Positions 26,180 through 37,889 of a DNA stretch of 64,000 bases are shown here, in pieces. Under the pieces are notes generated by a model. It was given only the letters and a program-made list of their open reading frames with translations, was not told the origin of the DNA and ran no database searches. The translations under genes and the position numbers were made by a program. This DNA comes from Absidia repens. Lineage: Eukaryota > Mucoromycota > Mucoromycetes > Mucorales > Cunninghamellaceae. How positions within the stretch are numbered: the first letter of the stretch is position 1; every line of letters begins with the position of its first letter. The stretch covers positions 62,001 to 126,000 of the forward strand of contig MCGE01000032.1 of the NCBI GenBank assembly GCA_002105175.1, in the 5' to 3' direction.

Positions 26180-27976
26180 CTAAGAATCATTCGCATCGTG
26201 TTCTTCATCATCTTCATCTTCAATATCAGGTAAGGGGAATGTTAAAATCGCAGCGACACCTGTCAATTGATTCAATTCTAATGAAAAAGAAAAATAAATG
26301 GGGTATACCACCGTTCAGTCAAGTCATATATATATAATTAGCTTCTTTTGAGAGAGAGAGGCACTTACGTTCACCAGAGACATGTAAACTTGAGAATACA
26401 AAGACCTTCCCACCGGCGGCTCGAACATCTTCCACCAAGGCGACATATTTCTTGCGCGTCGCAATATCGGCCGAGCGAAACAATTCGTCGGTCACCAGCA
26501 AGGTGCCAATGGCCCCGCGGTCATGAGCTTTGGCCACATGATCATAGCCATAAAACGCCCGGTCGGCATCGGTATTCAGCATTTGATAAAACGCATCGAG
26601 GGCCTGGACTTCGCGTGCCGCCTTGGTATCTGCCAATTTCGCTTGGATGCTGGGTTCTTGCATGATTTCGTTCAGTGCGTGTTTGTGCCCGCTCGAGCTA
26701 TGGATTTGGATAAATTTGTACTTGTTTTCAAAAAGGATCTTGTTGTCGGTTTTCTATAGAAAAAAGAGAAGAGACATTAGATCCATCTGTTGTTGTTGGG
26801 TGGGGAAGGAAGAGAATAGGCACCGCACCTCCCCCTGTCTATCATTGTGTTTCACTATATATATACTCACCACAGCTTGATCAAAGATGTAATCATATAA
26901 TTGTTCCTAATAATAGTAAAAAAAGCATAAATAACTATTTTTTTTTCCTCGTTGCTATGTAGTTCCCTCCCTAGCACTGGCGACACTGTCCTTTTTCTTG
27001 ACTTACATTGACAAAACCGGGACTAGCCAAAATGATCGCTTTCACAAATGAGAAATCCACTGTGCGCATCATGGCTTGATAGATTTGATCATAGAATCGA
27101 GTCAGACCTTTTTCATGGTTTGTTGTTGATCCTTTTCGCTTCCTTGGAATGGGCGTTTCTATCCTTTGTTTCACGATCGTCATATGTTGTGTTAAAAAGC
27201 AGACGTTGGCAAGGCCTAACAGAAAGAAAGAAAAACACAATCATCTACCTTAGTTGGGGGGGGTTTATGTTGATATGGTTTATGCTACTTTTTTACCTTC
27301 TTGACACACGATCGCTACCACATCCGCGTTTTTCGTTACATCACAGGCATCCTCCACTCGTTCCAAGGCAATGGTATCCCATTCTGGTTTCAGTAATGTA
27401 AAATTGCGATTCAGTTCCAAATCAATTGTATGGTAGCTACCCATCTAATAGCATAAAAGAAATGTTAGATAAGCGCTAAACACTTCCTGTGCGCCGCCGC
27501 CCGCAGTCATAAGGCGCCTGTTTTACCTTGACATGAGGACTTTCGCTGGCCACTTTCCCATTGATACGTAACAAGCCAACCATAGGATCAAAATCAACAC
27601 TTTCTACCGTGATCGTCAGCGTCAGTCGAATCCGTTGACTTGAGGTGGAACCTGTGGAGCTTTCTGATTGTAGTCGACTATCAGTAAAAAAAAAAAAAAA
27701 AAAAAAGGAAGTTTAACAAACAATCAGCATATATCATTCTGTATTATGTCTACTGTATTTTGTTGCTGTTACCGAATGGTGGTTGCCTTGATCAAATCAT
27801 CTTTGGAAATGAGATTATAAACGTGCCACATATCTTCGAGTTCTTCGGGTAGTAAGGTGACCGACCCCGACCTATCCTTGTCTATCGATTTGCTAACCAA
27901 CTAGTTCATAAAAAAAATGGTCAATATCTTTACATGCGTTTTTTTCTCATGCTATTCTTTTTGGTCTTACCTTCAT
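26180..27976 (-). CDS. DOM34: Dom34 / Pelota ribosome-rescue factor
   Basis: Dom34 enters the A site of stalled ribosomes with the GTPase Hbs1 and starts no-go or non-stop decay. The conserved start MKLVSKSIDKDRSG comes from a 6-nt first exon (ATGAAG, 27971-27976) spliced to the next. Then follow LLPEELEDMWHVYNLI, a QSESSTGS segment, VKMGSYHTIDLELNRNFTL, the IPRKRKG motif, GLTRFYDQIYQAM, ILASPGFVNEQLYDYIFDQA, and the C-terminal eRF1-like domain KLADTKAAREVQALDAFYQML, DRAFYGYDHVAKA and KVFVFSSLHVSGEQLNQLTGVAAIL. It ends in an acidic tail; the TAG is at 26180-26182. It matches the family from end to end, with the eRF1 GGQ motif absent as expected. Confidence 0.96.
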
Positions 27977-28660
27977 ACTATCAGCTGCGGCGGCGAGAGG
28001 TGTTGTTAAAGCGGGATATTGGTTTAGAGGAAAAAAAAAAAAAAAAAGTGAAAATGGGAAAACACAGCCTTTTTTTTTTTCCTTTGGGCCAAAAACCAAA
28101 GTCCGACAGATAGCAGAAAAAACGACCCCTCCCGCAGTTCGAAGTTCAAGCCTGGTGCATGACCCCCTTCTTTCCAAGGTGAATACTTCCATCAACCTAT
28201 CATTCGTCATTTTATCATCATTCACCGTCTAATCTATCTCTCAAGTTCAGTGATGCCCACAGCGTCCTTTCACATGAAAAGGGAAGGTGGTGTGACCGCA
28301 AAATCAGGGACTTTATTGAACTTCAAAAACCAAGGGTTTTCTTTCCAAAACCACTTCTGTATAAAAATAATGTAATGTATTTTCATTGACATGGCCAGTG
28401 GCCCTAATGGAAGCAAAAGGCATAGAGATTTCTAATATATAATATATCTATAAAACAGAGTATTTTATTGAATTTTTTGTAAATATAGGGTAAATTTTTT
28501 TCAATATAGAGGAGGCGGGAGTGGAGAGGAAGGAATTTTTATCTAACACTACTGATAAAAGATAAAAAAAATATATAAATATATATAAAAAACTAGACTA
28601 TACAAAATGGGTTGGTTGGGAAGGGGGGGATATAACTAAAAAAACTGAAAAAAAAAATAA
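27977..28660. other. intergenic between CIA2B and DOM34
   Basis: Both flanking genes are on the minus strand. The region holds the DOM34 promoter and the CIA2B 3' end. A/T runs only; no gene seen. Confidence 0.4.
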
Positions 28661-29161
28661 CTAATGAGAGGTGACTTCTCTACCACGCAAGTTGGCAGTG
28701 GCCAAGCATTGATTGACGACTTCCAACAAATGATTGTTTTCCAAAGCGGCGGCGACCCGTTCTTTATCGTTGAGTTGCTTATTGACGGCCCCTTCGGATT
28801 GGTGGGTTCCTTGACGAACACGGATATCGACCTTATAACGTTCTGGCAAACTACGCAACAAGCGTACTCGGATACAGAGACCAATCAGCGTGGCCATGGA
28901 GCAGTGAGGAATCGTAGGTGTGAATTCAATCAAAATTTGGTTCTTGGAGTTGTTCACATTGATGTGCTGGTTTTGCGTCACATTGAGTTGTTCCAGTGTT
29001 AAAGGATGTTCAGGATCTGAAATGGACCGAATCAAATCAAACACTTCATCAGCATCAATAGGATCTTCAATGTCATCGTCTAATTCAGCTTCGGTTTCTT
29101 CTCGGCTGAATGTTTTAGTGTTGTAAACAGTGGGATTGGCGTTAATTAGATTGGTAGACAT
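28661..29161 (-). CDS. CIA2: Cytosolic Fe-S cluster targeting factor CIA2B / MIP18 family
   Basis: Intronless, 166 residues. It belongs to the MIP18/FAM96 family, whose members work with CIA1 and MMS19 to deliver [4Fe-4S] clusters to cytosolic and nuclear proteins. The acidic N-terminal [18 protein letters not shown] leads into [14 protein letters not shown]. Then come [29 protein letters not shown] with the conserved reactive Cys of the GLCIR segment, and [27 protein letters not shown]. It ends in the usual [15 protein letters not shown] region. The start is the ATG at 29161, which leaves a standard family length. Confidence 0.95.
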   Translation of the reverse strand: MSTNLINANPTVYNTKTFSREETEAELDDDIEDPIDADEVFDLIRSISDPEHPLTLEQLNVTQNQHINVNNSKNQILIEFTPTIPHCSMATLIGLCIRVRLLRSLPERYKVDIRVRQGTHQSEGAVNKQLNDKERVAAALENNHLLEVVNQCLATANLRGREVTSH

Positions 29162-29725
29162 GTTGTTGTTGTTGTTTGTAAAAAAGAAAGAGAGAAAAAA
29201 AAAATAAAGCTCCAGCCAAGATAGAGAGCGAGCTGACAAATAAATGAAATGAAATTTATTGGTTGAGGCTCACGTTTGATCTTGACGAATCAGACATGGA
29301 AGTTAAATCACCGACGGGTGTCAGATTTTTTTTTTTTTTTTTTGATGGTGAGTGAGTGAAAGATTTCCCACTATTTGGGTGACATAAGTTTTACTCTTGT
29401 GAACAACCCAAACCTCTTGGCATCTTAAGTACTACTTATTCAGGCACAGACCATAAAATAAACCGGAGCGAGTGAGACGAATTGGGCGCAAGGATTGGAA
29501 TGGCCAAAAAAGGCGTTTATTTGTTGATTTTGGGCCTCTTTTCCTCTTCTTTCATCATGTGAACATCATCTATATCCAATAAAGTGTGTTATCTTGTGCC
29601 ACATAATCACACTAAAGAATAAAGTGTTGTATTCATTGTGGGTTTTCCGTAGTCAATTTTTTGTTTCTCTTCTTTTTCTCTTTTTTTACTTTTTTTTTCC
29701 TTTGACTTTTTCATTTTGGACAACA
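29162..29725. promoter_or_regulatory. divergent intergenic region between CIA2B and DUF1399 copy 2
   Basis: About 560 bp separate opposite start codons and so include both promoters. T-rich tract close to 29660-29700. No specific site recognised. Confidence 0.45.
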
Positions 29726-31085
29726 ATGACATTTGATGGCTTTGATTTCACTTGTTTCGATGCCATCAAACATACATTTCCATCACTTGATAAACATGTA
29801 TCAGTAGAAAATGGCATTTTTTATTTATCACTCCTGGAACAATTTGTTGAACTTCGTGCAGAATTTGCAGATGAGTTGGATGCATTCCATGCAAGGGCAG
29901 AATTACGATATGAAGCCTGGATTCGAGGCTGCCAACGAAGGCACGACGATCATACATTATCATCCATTATTCCACCTATCGGTAAATCAAAACATTTGAT
30001 ATGAAAAGAAGGGTACTGATTTTGATTTTTTTTTTCTTTTTTTATCGATAAATTACATGTGGGAAGGATAGATGTTGCCTATATAAGTCACGCGCACCTT
30101 GTATCACCTTTTCGATTTTATGAAGATTGCCAAAGAATGATGCCTCATATGTTATTTTTTCCATTGCCTTTGAAACAACTGGTAAGAACAGAAAGATACA
30201 GAAAAAAGGAACCGTATATTCACATCATCTCGTTTTGGCAAAATACATAGCATCTTCAGCGACACCATCCAAGTAACGATTCGATCACATTTTGGAATGA
30301 CGAATGCGTTAAAGGCAAAGAGCCTTTTACGTTGACAATGAAAGAACTACAAGTGGAATTGCCTGGGTACCGAGATTGTCCACTATGTAAGAAGTGTTTC
30401 AAATTGTCGGGGTAAGAATCAATCAGTGCCCTTTTGTCAAAATGAATCATTTACCCCTGAATTTTAATTTAAACGATATAGACTTGATTATGGCAAATGG
30501 AGAACAGATCCTACCGTTTATTTGAAATGCTGGTTTTGTGAACAAGAATTCAATGTCCATGATGCTGCCATCGAACAAATTGTTAGTGATTTGACAAGAG
30601 AAAAACCTCCACATGAAAAGGATGTTGCGTGGATTAGGTATGTAAAAAAAAAATCAATAGATTGGCTCCTCATTAATAAATTATTATTTTTTGGGGGGAA
30701 TAGGGGCACGATGCTCAATAATAAAGGCACAATCAAAACATCTGTGACCGAAACAGGATCCACATCGATCACACAGCGATTAAGACGTATCATCACCCAT
30801 TACAGTAATAATTCACAAGACACTGCTTTACCGTCACCTACAACCACATCTTCTTCCAATTCGTCATCACGGGCCATGTGCGAATTCATTGAAAATAGCG
30901 TACGGCGTAAAACAACCTCTATGTACGACGTCGAGCCAATCTTACTACGGCAGTTGCATTTTAGAGCTTTAGAACAAGAATATACAACCGCCGAGGAAAA
31001 ACAAAAGCAGCAAAAAATCAAAGGTACAGTATAAAATAAGCAACAAACAGTACGACTAAAAATAATATTAAAACTTTCTCTCTCA

Positions 31086-31124
<39 letters not shown>

Positions 31125-32274
31125 CCCAAATGGGTAGATCTTGCATACGCCATCAATGCATGTTATGGAAATAATCCCAGTCCATTTTCTTTGGACCTGA
31201 TTCAAGCTGCTGAGCGTCAACACGCAGCCACCACGCGCATTCTCGCCATGACCTGGTCACTACCCGACACACTTGTTTTGGGCGTCCGACACTACAAGAA
31301 TTTTTTACTTCGCATGTATGAACCTCAAGACTGGGTGGGAGCATCGACCGCGCCTGTGGATGTTGCGTGGCGGACACATATGCTTTTCCCCGAAGCTTAC
31401 CGGAAATTCACATTGAAACACATGCACCGAGTCATCAATCATGAAGATTCCATCCCACACTATTCATTGGAAGAAGAAGAGGATGACGAAGACAATGGCA
31501 ATAGATCCTCTTATCGTCGCCTTTCTCATGTCTTGGCCATCAACAGTCATCAGCATCGACCCTCGAGATATTTCCCTCGTGTCCATCCACGCCCCAGTTT
31601 TGGCAACGATTATTATCATGGTTCGATCGTCGTAGATGATCCTATTGATTCCCTCTCTCTTTGTAGTGACCACTGTAAAGAATACCCATCAAAAAAAAAA
31701 AAAAAAGATAAATTTGTTGATGGGGCATTTTTTCTTATTTACTTTTTTTTATGTAGATGATCCTGCTTTTGTTGAACCTACCTTCTCCCCTACCCGAGAA
31801 ATCATGCCTGACATGTAAGTAGAAAATTCTCCTTGTGTGAGTCATGATCAAATGGTAGAGCTGATCTTTTTTTATTTGTACTTGCTTTCTATAGTGTTTG
31901 TAATTTTGAGAAATAGCTTAAATATGCAAAAACTCATTCCATATTCATTACTAATATGTTGTTTGTTTGTTTTTTTGTGATTGTAGATCAGCTTGATATA
32001 AACAACGGCGATAGTAAGTTGCTTCAAAAAAAAAAAAAAAAAAAAAGTGAGAGACAGATAGGGAATGAGGGGAATGACGTACATGAATGACAGGATTACT
32101 AAAAATGGTCCTAAAACATTTTTATTTTTATTTTCAAAAGGTTTATCGAGTCCAGGTCATCATCCACCGACATCAGCATCCCATCGTGACACTTACTACT
32201 CTGCAAGTAGCGGCGGATATAGCACAGACACCGGTGGTCGTGCTTCTTACGACGAGTCTCGCTTCCTCCATTAA
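29726..32274 (+). CDS. DUF1399 / GRDP-like protein, copy 2
   Basis: Paralogue of the gene at 26-2845. It starts at the ATG of MTFDGFDFTCFD (29726); the frame extends upstream only through non-ATG codons. The N-terminal block YLSLLEQFVEL..FHARAELRYEAWIRG matches copy 1 (HFLARAEVRYEQWIRN). DVAYISHAHLVSPFRFYEDC follows, then two CxxC pairs (CPLCKKC; CWFCEQE). A second module reads DLAYAINACYGNNPSPFSLDLIQAAERQ and DVAWRTHMLFPEAYRKFTLKHMHRVINHED. The C-terminus is Ser/Gly/Tyr-rich (YYSASSGGYSTDTGG), the feature that names the family. A 36-A intron tract at about 31087-31122 and further A runs make exon borders near 31.7-32.1 kb uncertain. Confidence 0.8.
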
Positions 32275-32423
32275 AAACATGCACATACCTTTTTTTTTAT
32301 TTTCTCACTTTTTTTTTAACCATTCACATACATTCAATAATAATAAAAAATATTATCAATCTTATTGGATGGTGTCATCATCTCGATTTGGGATGGCAAA
32401 AAAATGGGATTGTTCGGATTTTA

Positions 32424-32800
32424 CACTCCGGTTCACATGAATTTCTATTTTTTTGCCGCCCTGCTTTTTTTTTTTTTTCTTCTTCACAGAAATCATCTTC
32501 AAAGGAGCCAAAGTAGTTTTGTATTAGTGGTTAGAACTTGAATTAGGGGCATTTTCGAAAATGCAATACAAACATCATGGGGAAACCCTTCCATATTGGA
32601 TGTCGGATTCGCACCTGCCATTAGATTAGGACAACAACTTAAGAGATGGTGTCATAGAATCGTCATTAGTTTAACTTAGCATTAGTTGTCACTGCTTAGA
32701 TCTACATCTGAATAAAAATATGTCTTGTCTTTTTATCATTAGTCTCTCTCTCATATGTTTAATTGTCTTGTCAAATGGGTATACTTGTGCGTGTGAAAAA
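32424..32800 (+). repeat. dispersed non-coding element family, copy B2 (subfamily B)
   Basis: Starts at CTCCGGTTCACATGAATTTC. It has AATTAGGGGC, then a perfect inverted repeat GCATTTTC/GAAAATGC at about 32549-32564, and the hairpin GGG-GAAA-CCC at 32579-32588, followed by TTCCATATTGGAT. A CTGAATAAAAATATG signal is at about 32710. The end CTCATATGTTTAATTGTC, TTGTCAAATGGGTATAC is shared with copy B1. Confidence 0.75.
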
Positions 32801-32825
32801 AAAAAGTGAGCGTGTGTGAGTGTGA

Positions 32826-32938
<113 letters not shown>

Positions 32939-33554
32939 ACAAAAAATTAAAATGGGACGGTATTAGACTACCTCATCCAAAAATGGTGCTTAACGAGGGC
33001 TATATAATGTACTATACCGTGTACAACACCAGAATTTTTCAATCATTATGCGGTTACGGGAAAAGAAATCCAGCTGTGAAATCAGACAATAACGCCATGA
33101 ACGAATAGATATGCGCACAACAATGATTTTTGCTAACACAAGTTAAACCAAAGTGGTTTTCTGCACGTATCCTTTTAGTATTTGGCACAGCCAAAAAAAA
33201 AAAAAAAAAAAAACAGCCTTCAATAGCGGTTGCCGGCATCTATTTTAAGACACGCACAGCGCTACCACCGATAAAGTAAGTTGCAGACTTACTTCCATTG
33301 AAATGAAAGCAAATACTTGTTCAAACTACTGTGACTTGGGCTACGAAGAGTTAACGTTTTAAAAAAAGGGGAAAAAAAAGCGGAGGGAAGGGAAAAGTAA
33401 AATCATGAGGAAAAGTCTCCACAAGCATAATAGGACTTCCCTTTTTGTATCCATGTCTGTTTTTTTGTTAACAAAAGCAAAAAAGGATACTCTCCCTGTT
33501 ATTGGTCCGTTCAAAACAAAATGGAATAGCCAGTAACTAATAAAAAGGGAAATT

Positions 33555-34185
33555 CCCATTTTTGCATCAGATATTTCTGTTTTTGCATAAATAATAAAAA
33601 ACAAAATTGCTTTTTTGCGTCAGTATTACTGTTTTTGCTTCCCTAGTAAAAAAAGGAAACTGCTTTTTTGCGTCAGTATTTCTGTTTTTGCATCATAGTA
33701 AAAAAAGGAAACTGCTTTTTTGCGTCAGTATTTCTGTTTTTGCATCATAGTAAAAAAAGGAAACCGCTTTTTTGCGTCAGTATTTCTGTTTTTGCATCCC
33801 TAGTAAAAAAAAGGAAACTGCTTTTTTGCGTCAGTATTTCTGTTTTTGCATCCCTAGTAAAAAAAAGGAAACTGCTTTTTTGCGTCAGTATTTCTGTTTT
33901 TGCATCCCTAGTAAAAAAAAGGAAACTGCTTTTTTGCGTCAGTATTTCTGTCTTTGCATCATAGTAAAAAAAGGAAACTGCTTTTTTGCGTCAGTATTTC
34001 TGTTTTTGCATCCCTAGTAAAAAAAGGAAATTGTTTTTTTGCGTCAGTATTTCTGTTTTTGCATCTCTAGTAAAAAAGGAAATTGCTTTTTGGCGTCAGT
34101 ATTTCTGTTTTTTCATCCCTAGTAAAAAAAAGAAGTAAATTGCTTTTTTTGCATGATATGTGTCTGTTTTTGCATTCATCAGAAA
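33555..34185. repeat. minisatellite, about 11 copies of a 51-54 bp unit
   Basis: The unit runs roughly CTTTTTTGCGTCAGTATTTC, then TGTTTTTGCATCCCTAG, then TAAAAAAAGGAAACTG. Copies start near 33609, 33662, 33713, 33765, 33819, 33873, 33927, 33979, 34032, 34084 and 34141 (degenerate). A poorly conserved unit precedes at about 33550. The array ends just upstream of element A3. Confidence 0.95.
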
Positions 34186-34220
34186 AAGACGAAAAATCCT
34201 CACAATGCACAACAAAGATA

Positions 34221-34870
34221 TTCAAATCCCGCATACGTGAATTTTTATTTCTTGCCAAACTTTTTTTTTCGCTCTTGTTCCTTTTTCTTTCTTTAATTCT
34301 TCACAATTATGGCTTTTATGAGCTTATGGTGGACATAGATTAGTACCAGGACTAGTTTAGAAGGGTTTTCAGATCAGGGATTACAACATGCATGGGAAAC
34401 CATTTCATTTTGGATTCAGGATTCAGAACCACCTATAGTTGGCCGTTGGAGCCTTCATTAGCTTAGTTTAGCATTAGTTTATATCTACAACTGAATAAAA
34501 TATGCCTTAGTAAAATATGTCTCTTTTTAACTTGCTTCAATGAAGAATGTCACATTAGCCTTTCTCTCCATGTCTTGTACGGGAGATCCTTTTTTACTAC
34601 CATTCCCACTTTAGATTAGCATCGACCATTGTCATTCTTCAATAAAAACATTTCTTATCATTGTCAAGGATTATACAGTGTATTAGTTTCCCTTTTACAA
34701 ATGTCCATTTAAAATAGTACTGATCATTCTCCAGATTTCCCACCAATCTCCCTCATGTTAGCTATAGTAGATACTTTCACTGCAGTTTATCTTAGTTTAT
34801 GTTTATGCTTCAATATGATATATGCTTTTTTCAACTATCAATATTTATTATCAAACGCCATTGGTTGGTT
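34221..34870 (+). repeat. dispersed non-coding element family, copy A3
   Basis: Begins TTCAAATCCCGCATACGTG (TACGTG variant of the box, 34234-34239). The core GGACTAGTTTAGAAGGG is at about 34351. The hairpin is ATGG-GAAA-CCAT at 34392-34403. AATAAA is at 34494-34499. Similar modules with CTTCAATAAAA and TTCAATATG follow to about 34870. The spacer from 34870 to 36060, between this and the oppositely oriented copy A4, has no supportable gene. Confidence 0.8.
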
Positions 34871-36059
34871 TTGATTTTCTCTTTTTTTTGGGGGGGAAGA
34901 TATGTATGATAAAAATATGAATCAAGTGTTATGCCATAGACAACGATGATTTGGGTGACACTTAAAGGAAGAGTTTCTGAGCAACCAGCATGGCTTTGTT
35001 GGTTAGCGTTTTCCTTTCTATCATAATTCAAAGTACCACCAACATCTATTGTAGAGACATCGGATGGCTTATGGCGGAGGATTAGAAATCCAAATACTGT
35101 TCAATAAATACGGAATTGATTATGCAACAGCTTTCAAATTCTTTTTACACGAACTGTGCAGAATAGGAATTAGTACTCCTTCACCATTATTTTCAGTTAA
35201 CCCCTACTCCTTCTTAAAACCTTTCAAGATGACCCAACCAAAGCTTCAAAACATCGACCGACTCTTGAGTGCGTATTTCTTGCCCGTCCGTCCCCCCCCC
35301 CAAGTCATAAAAACAACCCGAACTTCAACAAGCATTTTTTGCAATCCTAAAGTGATTGTCAAAGGTTTTTGTAATTGTATTTTTATTTATCGCAAAGATA
35401 ATAAGGTCTTCGAATCTCAGTGAAAGCAATATCGCTTCTGGATGAAGTGTATCATGAAGTTGTTTTTTTATTTTGGTGTTGTTTTTTTATCTGTCTATGG
35501 CGTACGGGGGTTGATGGACACACTAAGGGGTCATATTTTTTCCGGCATCACCTACTATGGTGAGTTTTTTTTTTTTTTTTTTTTCTTCGACTATGATTAA
35601 ATATACTTATATAGTCAGATCCGGCGACAACAATGACAAAAAAAGAAAGGCAAATGAATTATATGGTGCAGTTCAGCAAGAGTGCATAGTAAACATTTAA
35701 TTGTTGCATTCAATTTCAAAACATTCTCACACTTGCAAAAAAATTGATTTTAGTGGGAGTCACTGGGGGTAATGGTTGTTGTAGTAGGGTTTTTTAATCA
35801 AATTAGAGCACATCCCCACTATTTTGCACCGTCTATGATAGCTGGCCAATTGTATTCGACTGCTTTCAGCTTGGATTTCAATTTTTTTATTGTACAGCAC
35901 TAAACTCAAGAAAAAGAAAAAGAAATGCGCAAAAATAACGAGCCAATATACAGTACAATATGCTAAACCTACTGAAAATTGGAATGAGCTAGAATAATTG
36001 ATATGAACGGTAGAGTGGGAATATCCAGTGACTTGGAGCTGTCAACGTAATCTCTGGGT

Positions 36060-36968
36060 GAGGCAAGTAATCATAGATAGGATAGGAAGCAGAGCAAAAT
36101 TATCTCTCTATAACGGAAACTACATGAACAGCGCAAACTCAAATTATTCATATTATTTGGTCGAATAGGGACTATTTCTTTGATAGTAAGAGATGTAGGA
36201 TTGTCACCTAGTCGTTGGGTCTTTCTGTGGGGAAAAGTAGTTATATTGAATGAACTAGAGTGCACGAGCGTTTGATAATGCAACATTGTTTATTATACGA
36301 TGGGTTTAAGGATGGTTAACAAAAAGTCATATTTATTAAAGCGTTATTGGTAGATACTAAAGCAAACGACGAAAGGGAAGAGAGAGATTCATTGTAAATA
36401 AAGGAAGGATCTATAGGATGAAGCATGAGGAAGACTAATGAGAGATTTGAAGAATGGCCAACACTGATCTCAATGAGTAGAGTTGTGAAAAAGGGATATA
36501 ATATACAGTACAAAACATGAGAAATACTCGAAAGTGATATCTATTATTGAAACATAACAACAGTCAGTACTAATCTAAACGATCAATGGTAACAGGAAAT
36601 CTGTTGTACAAGACATGAGAGAGACTAATGGGACATTTTTCATTGAAGCAAGTAAAAAAAAAAGAGACATATTTTATTTATGTATCGATACAAACTATGG
36701 ACAAACTAACACCAAACTAAGCTAAAGAAGACCCCAAAAAGCCAACTGATGGTGCCTTCAGATCTTCAATCCAAAATGAAAAGGTCTCCCCATGCATCTT
36801 GTAATCCCTGAGCTGAAAACCCTTCTCAACTAGTCCTGGAACTAATCTTAGTCCACCACAGCCCCATATAAATAACAATTGTGAAGAAAAAAAGAAAAAG
36901 AGAGGAAAAATAAAACTTTGAGGCAGAAGTTTTTAAAAAAAAAATTCACGTGTGCGGCATTTGAAATC
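36060..36968 (-). repeat. dispersed non-coding element family, copy A4
   Basis: On the minus strand it starts TTTCAAATGCCGCACACGTG (box CACGTG at 36947-36952). The core GGACTAGTTGAGAAGGG is at about 36824-36840. The hairpin GGG-GAGA-CCT spans 36782-36791. Downstream modules carry TTCAATGAAAAATGTCCCATTAG, as in A1 and A2, and further AATAAA-like ends. It faces copy A3 tail to tail. Confidence 0.8.
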
Positions 36969-37540
36969 ATTCTGTCTGTGTGAGAGCAGACCCACCGAAA
37001 CATACATACATGGTTAATGAAGACAAAGAAAAAAAAATAGGCACAACGCTTTCTAAATGGTGTTTTTGTTGTGGTGTGCGTTGCAAAATATTGACTATGA
37101 CAGGTGTAAAAAAAGAGAGAGATGTGTGTGTGTGTGTGTGAAGGGAAATTGATATTTCCAGTAGTATTGCTAATTGTCCAAAAAGCACGTGGTTGAAGCG
37201 ATCGTCGTCTTGAAATGAGGTCATAGGGGATCCCATGATGGAACCCATGGAAGATCACCAACGCCAGCAATGAGATCATTGATACAAGAACCCAGGCTAT
37301 CTCATTCGACCCACCTATTAATAAAATATACAAACACACAAAAAAAAAGACACAAAGAGAAAAAAAAAACATATCTTTTTTTATTTATTCAATTTATACA
37401 TAAAAATGAGAGGATGAGAAGAATGTGAGAGGGAGAAGGAGATAATAAAAAAAAAAGCAATTTGTATATATATACTATTCTAAATGAGATATATAAAAGG
37501 ATTCACCATCATTATCACCCGCATGGTAAATAGATTTTAT
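36969..37540. other. spacer between element A4 and aconitase
   Basis: Short (GT)n tract at about 37122-37140 and A runs. A hydrophobic minus-strand frame at 37130-37330 has no ATG context or family signature. The last part is the aconitase 3' end. Confidence 0.4.
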
Positions 37541-37858
37541 TTAAGCAGAGGCAGCCTTTTCGCGCATCAAGTTCAAAGCGGAACCAGCCTTGAACCAAGC
37601 AATTTGACCAGGGTTGAAGGTATGGTTGAGGGTGATGTCATCGGTGGCACCGTTGGCCTTGTGGAGACGGAGAGTCAAGGGCTTGCCTTCTTGGAAGTCG
37701 GTCAAACCAATGACATCGACCTTGTCAGAGGGATCAATCTTGTCGTAATCGGCAGGGTTGGCGAAGGTCAAAGGCAACATACCTTGCTTCTTCAAGTTAG
37801 TTTCGTGGATACGAGCGAAGGACTTGACAATGATAGCAGCACCGTTCAAATGACGAGG

Positions 37859-37889
<31 letters not shown>

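Noticed and set aside
33668..34017. Open frames with 17-18 residue repeats
   Set aside because: Produced by the minisatellite; copies shift frame between units and no start or gene context supports them.
34981..35045. A-box-like TGGCTTTGTTGGTTAGCG
   Set aside because: No T arm, B box or acceptor pairing follows within tRNA distance.
35064..35423. 119-codon frame between elements A3 and A4
   Set aside because: No recognisable domain, and its composition is like the surrounding AT-rich spacer.
36848..37372. Hydrophobic minus-strand frame of 174 codons
   Set aside because: It runs through element A4 and CA repeats, and no family signature or splice support was seen.
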